Source of the DNA: Stenotrophomonas maltophilia
GTDB lineage: Bacteria; Pseudomonadota; Gammaproteobacteria; Xanthomonadales; Xanthomonadaceae
NCBI GenBank assembly: GCA_009912235.1
Contig: WNDS01000006.1
Coordinates: forward strand, 1-64,000
Reading direction: 5' to 3'
Length of the DNA: 64,000 nt
The position numbers and the translations under genes are program-made. How positions within the stretch are numbered: position 1 is the stretch's first letter; every line of letters starts with the position of its first letter. This document shows positions 62,753 through 64,000 of the stretch, one piece after another. The notes beneath the pieces are model-generated. The model made no database searches and was not told the origin of the DNA. It worked only from the letters and a program-made list of their open reading frames with translations.

Positions 62753-63079
62753 ATGACCCGCAACGTGCTCTTCCTCTGCAGCCAGAACCGCCTGCGCAGC
62801 CCGACGGCCGAACAGGTGTTCGCCGATTGGCCAGGCATCGCAACTGCGTCGGCCGGCCTGCTGGCCGACGCCGAGGAAGTGCTCAGCCCGGAGCTTCTGC
62901 AGTGGGCCGACCTGGTGTTCGTGATGGAGAAGGCCCATCGCAACCGGTTGTCCAGCCGCTACAAGGCCTGGTTGAATGGCAAGCGGGTGATCTGCCTGGA
63001 TATCCCCGATGACTACGACTACATGGACCCGATGCTGGTGGCGCTGCTGAAGCGCAAGGTGCCACCGTTCCTGCGTTGA
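62753..63079 (+). CDS. Small low-molecular-weight protein-tyrosine-phosphatase-like protein
   Basis: A 108-residue protein. VLFLCSQNRLRSPTAEQVF holds the CX5R phosphate loop (CSQNRLR then S), and LDIPDDYDYMDPMLV carries the catalytic Asp region in a DIPDDY form. It is shorter than typical LMW-PTPs (about 150), as in a group of proteins common in gamma-proteobacteria. The substrate is unknown. Confidence 0.8.
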   Translation: MTRNVLFLCSQNRLRSPTAEQVFADWPGIATASAGLLADAEEVLSPELLQWADLVFVMEKAHRNRLSSRYKAWLNGKRVICLDIPDDYDYMDPMLVALLKRKVPPFLR

Positions 63080-63193
63080 CGCTGGCGGCCTCGCGCCGCG
63101 CTGTGTCCGGCCAGGTTTGCAACAAATCCGATGGCTCTGAAAGGCTTGAGGCAATAGCGTCCGGGGTTTGCATTGACTCAGGGAACCCTCTCC

Positions 63194-63658
63194 ATGCACA
63201 CAGGCAACGCAACGCTTGCCGTCACTGATCTGTTGGCTGAGGACCATTGGGTAATGGCTCACGGCTTCCAGCATGGCTGTCCGCGAATCGTGCGGTACCG
63301 CGCCATCTCGCAGGAGCTCGATCGGTCCCGACACCAACATCTCGTGTTGATACGGTGGAGCTATCCAGAAGCCATGGGCAAGGAAGGGTTGCCATCGACC
63401 GTTGATCTCGATGAGATCGGCCGTTTTGAAGACGCGCTGCTCGCAGCAGTGGAACGGCCTCTCGGCGACGTGTTGGTGAGTGCGACGACTGGGCAGGGGC
63501 AGCGCGTCTGGGCGCTATACGTTCAGTCGCCCGAAGTATTCGCCGCGACGTGTGGCGACGCCCACTCGCCTGGAGACGTCTGTCCAATCGAAGTTGCAAT
63601 CTGGATGGACCCGGATTGGCGTTACTTCTTCAATGACATCCTGGCAGCCATTGGCTGA
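63194..63658 (+). CDS. DUF695-like hypothetical protein
   Basis: A protein of about 154 residues. It begins NATLAVTDLLAEDHWVMAHG and continues with RYRAISQELDRSRHQHLVLI and FEDALLAAVERPLGDVLVSA, and ends CPIEVAIWMDPDWRYFFNDI. The layout resembles DUF695 proteins, whose role is unknown. By eye its GC and codon use are lower than its neighbours, a hint of acquisition. ATG 63194 has AGGGAA upstream; a TTG at 63173 would add seven residues. Confidence 0.6.
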   Translation: MHTGNATLAVTDLLAEDHWVMAHGFQHGCPRIVRYRAISQELDRSRHQHLVLIRWSYPEAMGKEGLPSTVDLDEIGRFEDALLAAVERPLGDVLVSATTGQGQRVWALYVQSPEVFAATCGDAHSPGDVCPIEVAIWMDPDWRYFFNDILAAIG

Positions 63659-63881
63659 TGTTTTCCTGGCCTGTCACGCCAGCTGCCGACGACCTTGTTC
63701 GGCGGGGGCGGCAGTTTCTCCCTCCTATCATCTATCAGCTTCTGGCCAACACTGCCTGCCGGATCGAGACGTTCCTGGCGGTGAAATTCGACTGACCGCT
63801 ACACGCGGGGGGGGGGGTGGGTGACCACCGAGGCTTGGGCCTCGCGCCGCGCTGTGCCATCTGTGGCGTCCTGACGCCGCA
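63659..63881. other. Gene-free stretch with an 11-G tract
   Basis: No gene is supported here. It holds a run of eleven G at 63807-63817 and a 17-nt sequence (CCTCGCGCCGCGCTGTG) that also occurs at 63089. Function unknown. Confidence 0.6.
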
Positions 63882-63923
63882 TTGATCCTGATCACAGCAC
63901 CGTAGCGACAGCGGGTGTGTAAT
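63882..63923 (+). promoter_or_regulatory. FNR/Anr-like class II promoter of the usp gene
   Basis: TTGATCCTGATCAC (63882-63895) matches TTGAT-N4-ATCAA except for the last base. TGTAAT (63918-63923) is a plausible -10. A start about 7 nt after it (near 63930) puts the box centre at -41.5, the usual class II position. A Clp/CRP-like protein is an alternative binder. Confidence 0.6.
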
Positions 63924-63960
63924 GGGGGTGTTCCCACAGGGCATTCGCCACGGAGCCACC

Positions 63961-64000
63961 ATGTACACGCGCATCCTGATTGCTACCGACGGATCCGAGC
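63961..64000 (+). CDS. Universal stress protein family, 5' end only
   Basis: MYTRILIATDGSE fits the start of a UspA-domain protein (first beta strand and the nucleotide-binding Asp). GGAG is 6-7 nt upstream of the ATG. The gene is cut off by the end of the window. Confidence 0.75.
   Translation, partial: MYTRILIATDGSE

Overview
The window looks like a chromosomal segment of a Stenotrophomonas species (S. maltophilia complex or a close relative; Xanthomonadaceae). The reasons are the high GC content (estimated by eye at about two thirds), gene sets typical of that family (tatABC, glyQS, tamAB, a CrbS/CrbR-type pair beside acs, czcCBA, parAB next to rsmG), and many intergenic GTAG-type palindromes that resemble the SMAG repeats of S. 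maltophilia. I see no rRNA, tRNA, CRISPR array, insertion sequence or prophage.

Layout. 0-4.6 kb: a broken chemoreceptor gene, an alpha/beta hydrolase coupled to hemH. 4.6-8.2 kb: a SYLF-domain protein, tatABC and a BPSS1780-type membrane protein. 8.2-14 kb: a glutamine amidotransferase, a GspE-type ATPase, then glyQS. 14-20 kb: tamAB. 19.9-25.4 kb: a J-domain membrane protein with hscC (interrupted) and an S46 dipeptidyl-peptidase gene (interrupted). 25.6-36.2 kb: an acetate and carbon island with a CrbS-like hybrid kinase (frameshifted), mntP with a Mn2+ riboswitch, a CrbR-like regulator, acs, and a divergent DcaP-like porin and MFS transporter. 36.4-42.3 kb: an interrupted aldehyde dehydrogenase, xth, a GlsB-type membrane protein, a phosphopantetheinyl transferase, rsmG and parAB. 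42.3-45.3 kb: a SUFU-domain protein and a putative galacturonate envelope-sugar module. 45.5-53.2 kb: a DUF885 protein and the cation efflux cluster czcI-like/czcCBA. 53.2-56.5 kb: a broken ridA with a divergent LysR gene, a DnaQ-type exonuclease and a broken glycosyltransferase. 56.5-64 kb: rpmB-rpmG, cardiolipin synthase, an FAD protein, uvrD, a small phosphatase, a DUF695-like protein and the start of a universal stress protein gene.

Two features stand out. First, seven genes carry otherwise clean lesions: five in-frame stops and six indels, with the protein still recognisable on both sides. Four of the five internal stops are TAG, while only one intact gene in the window (cls) ends in TAG. 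Consensus errors, fresh pseudogenes, or stop-codon readthrough are the options, and sequence alone cannot choose between them. Second, at least eight genes show a -10-like hexamer exactly 6 nt before the ATG with no Shine-Dalgarno sequence, which points to widespread leaderless transcription. Other notable items are a palindrome in the spacer of the czc promoter, a class II FNR/Anr-like promoter before the usp gene, a 24-bp tandem duplication inside cardiolipin synthase, and two families of intergenic hairpins.
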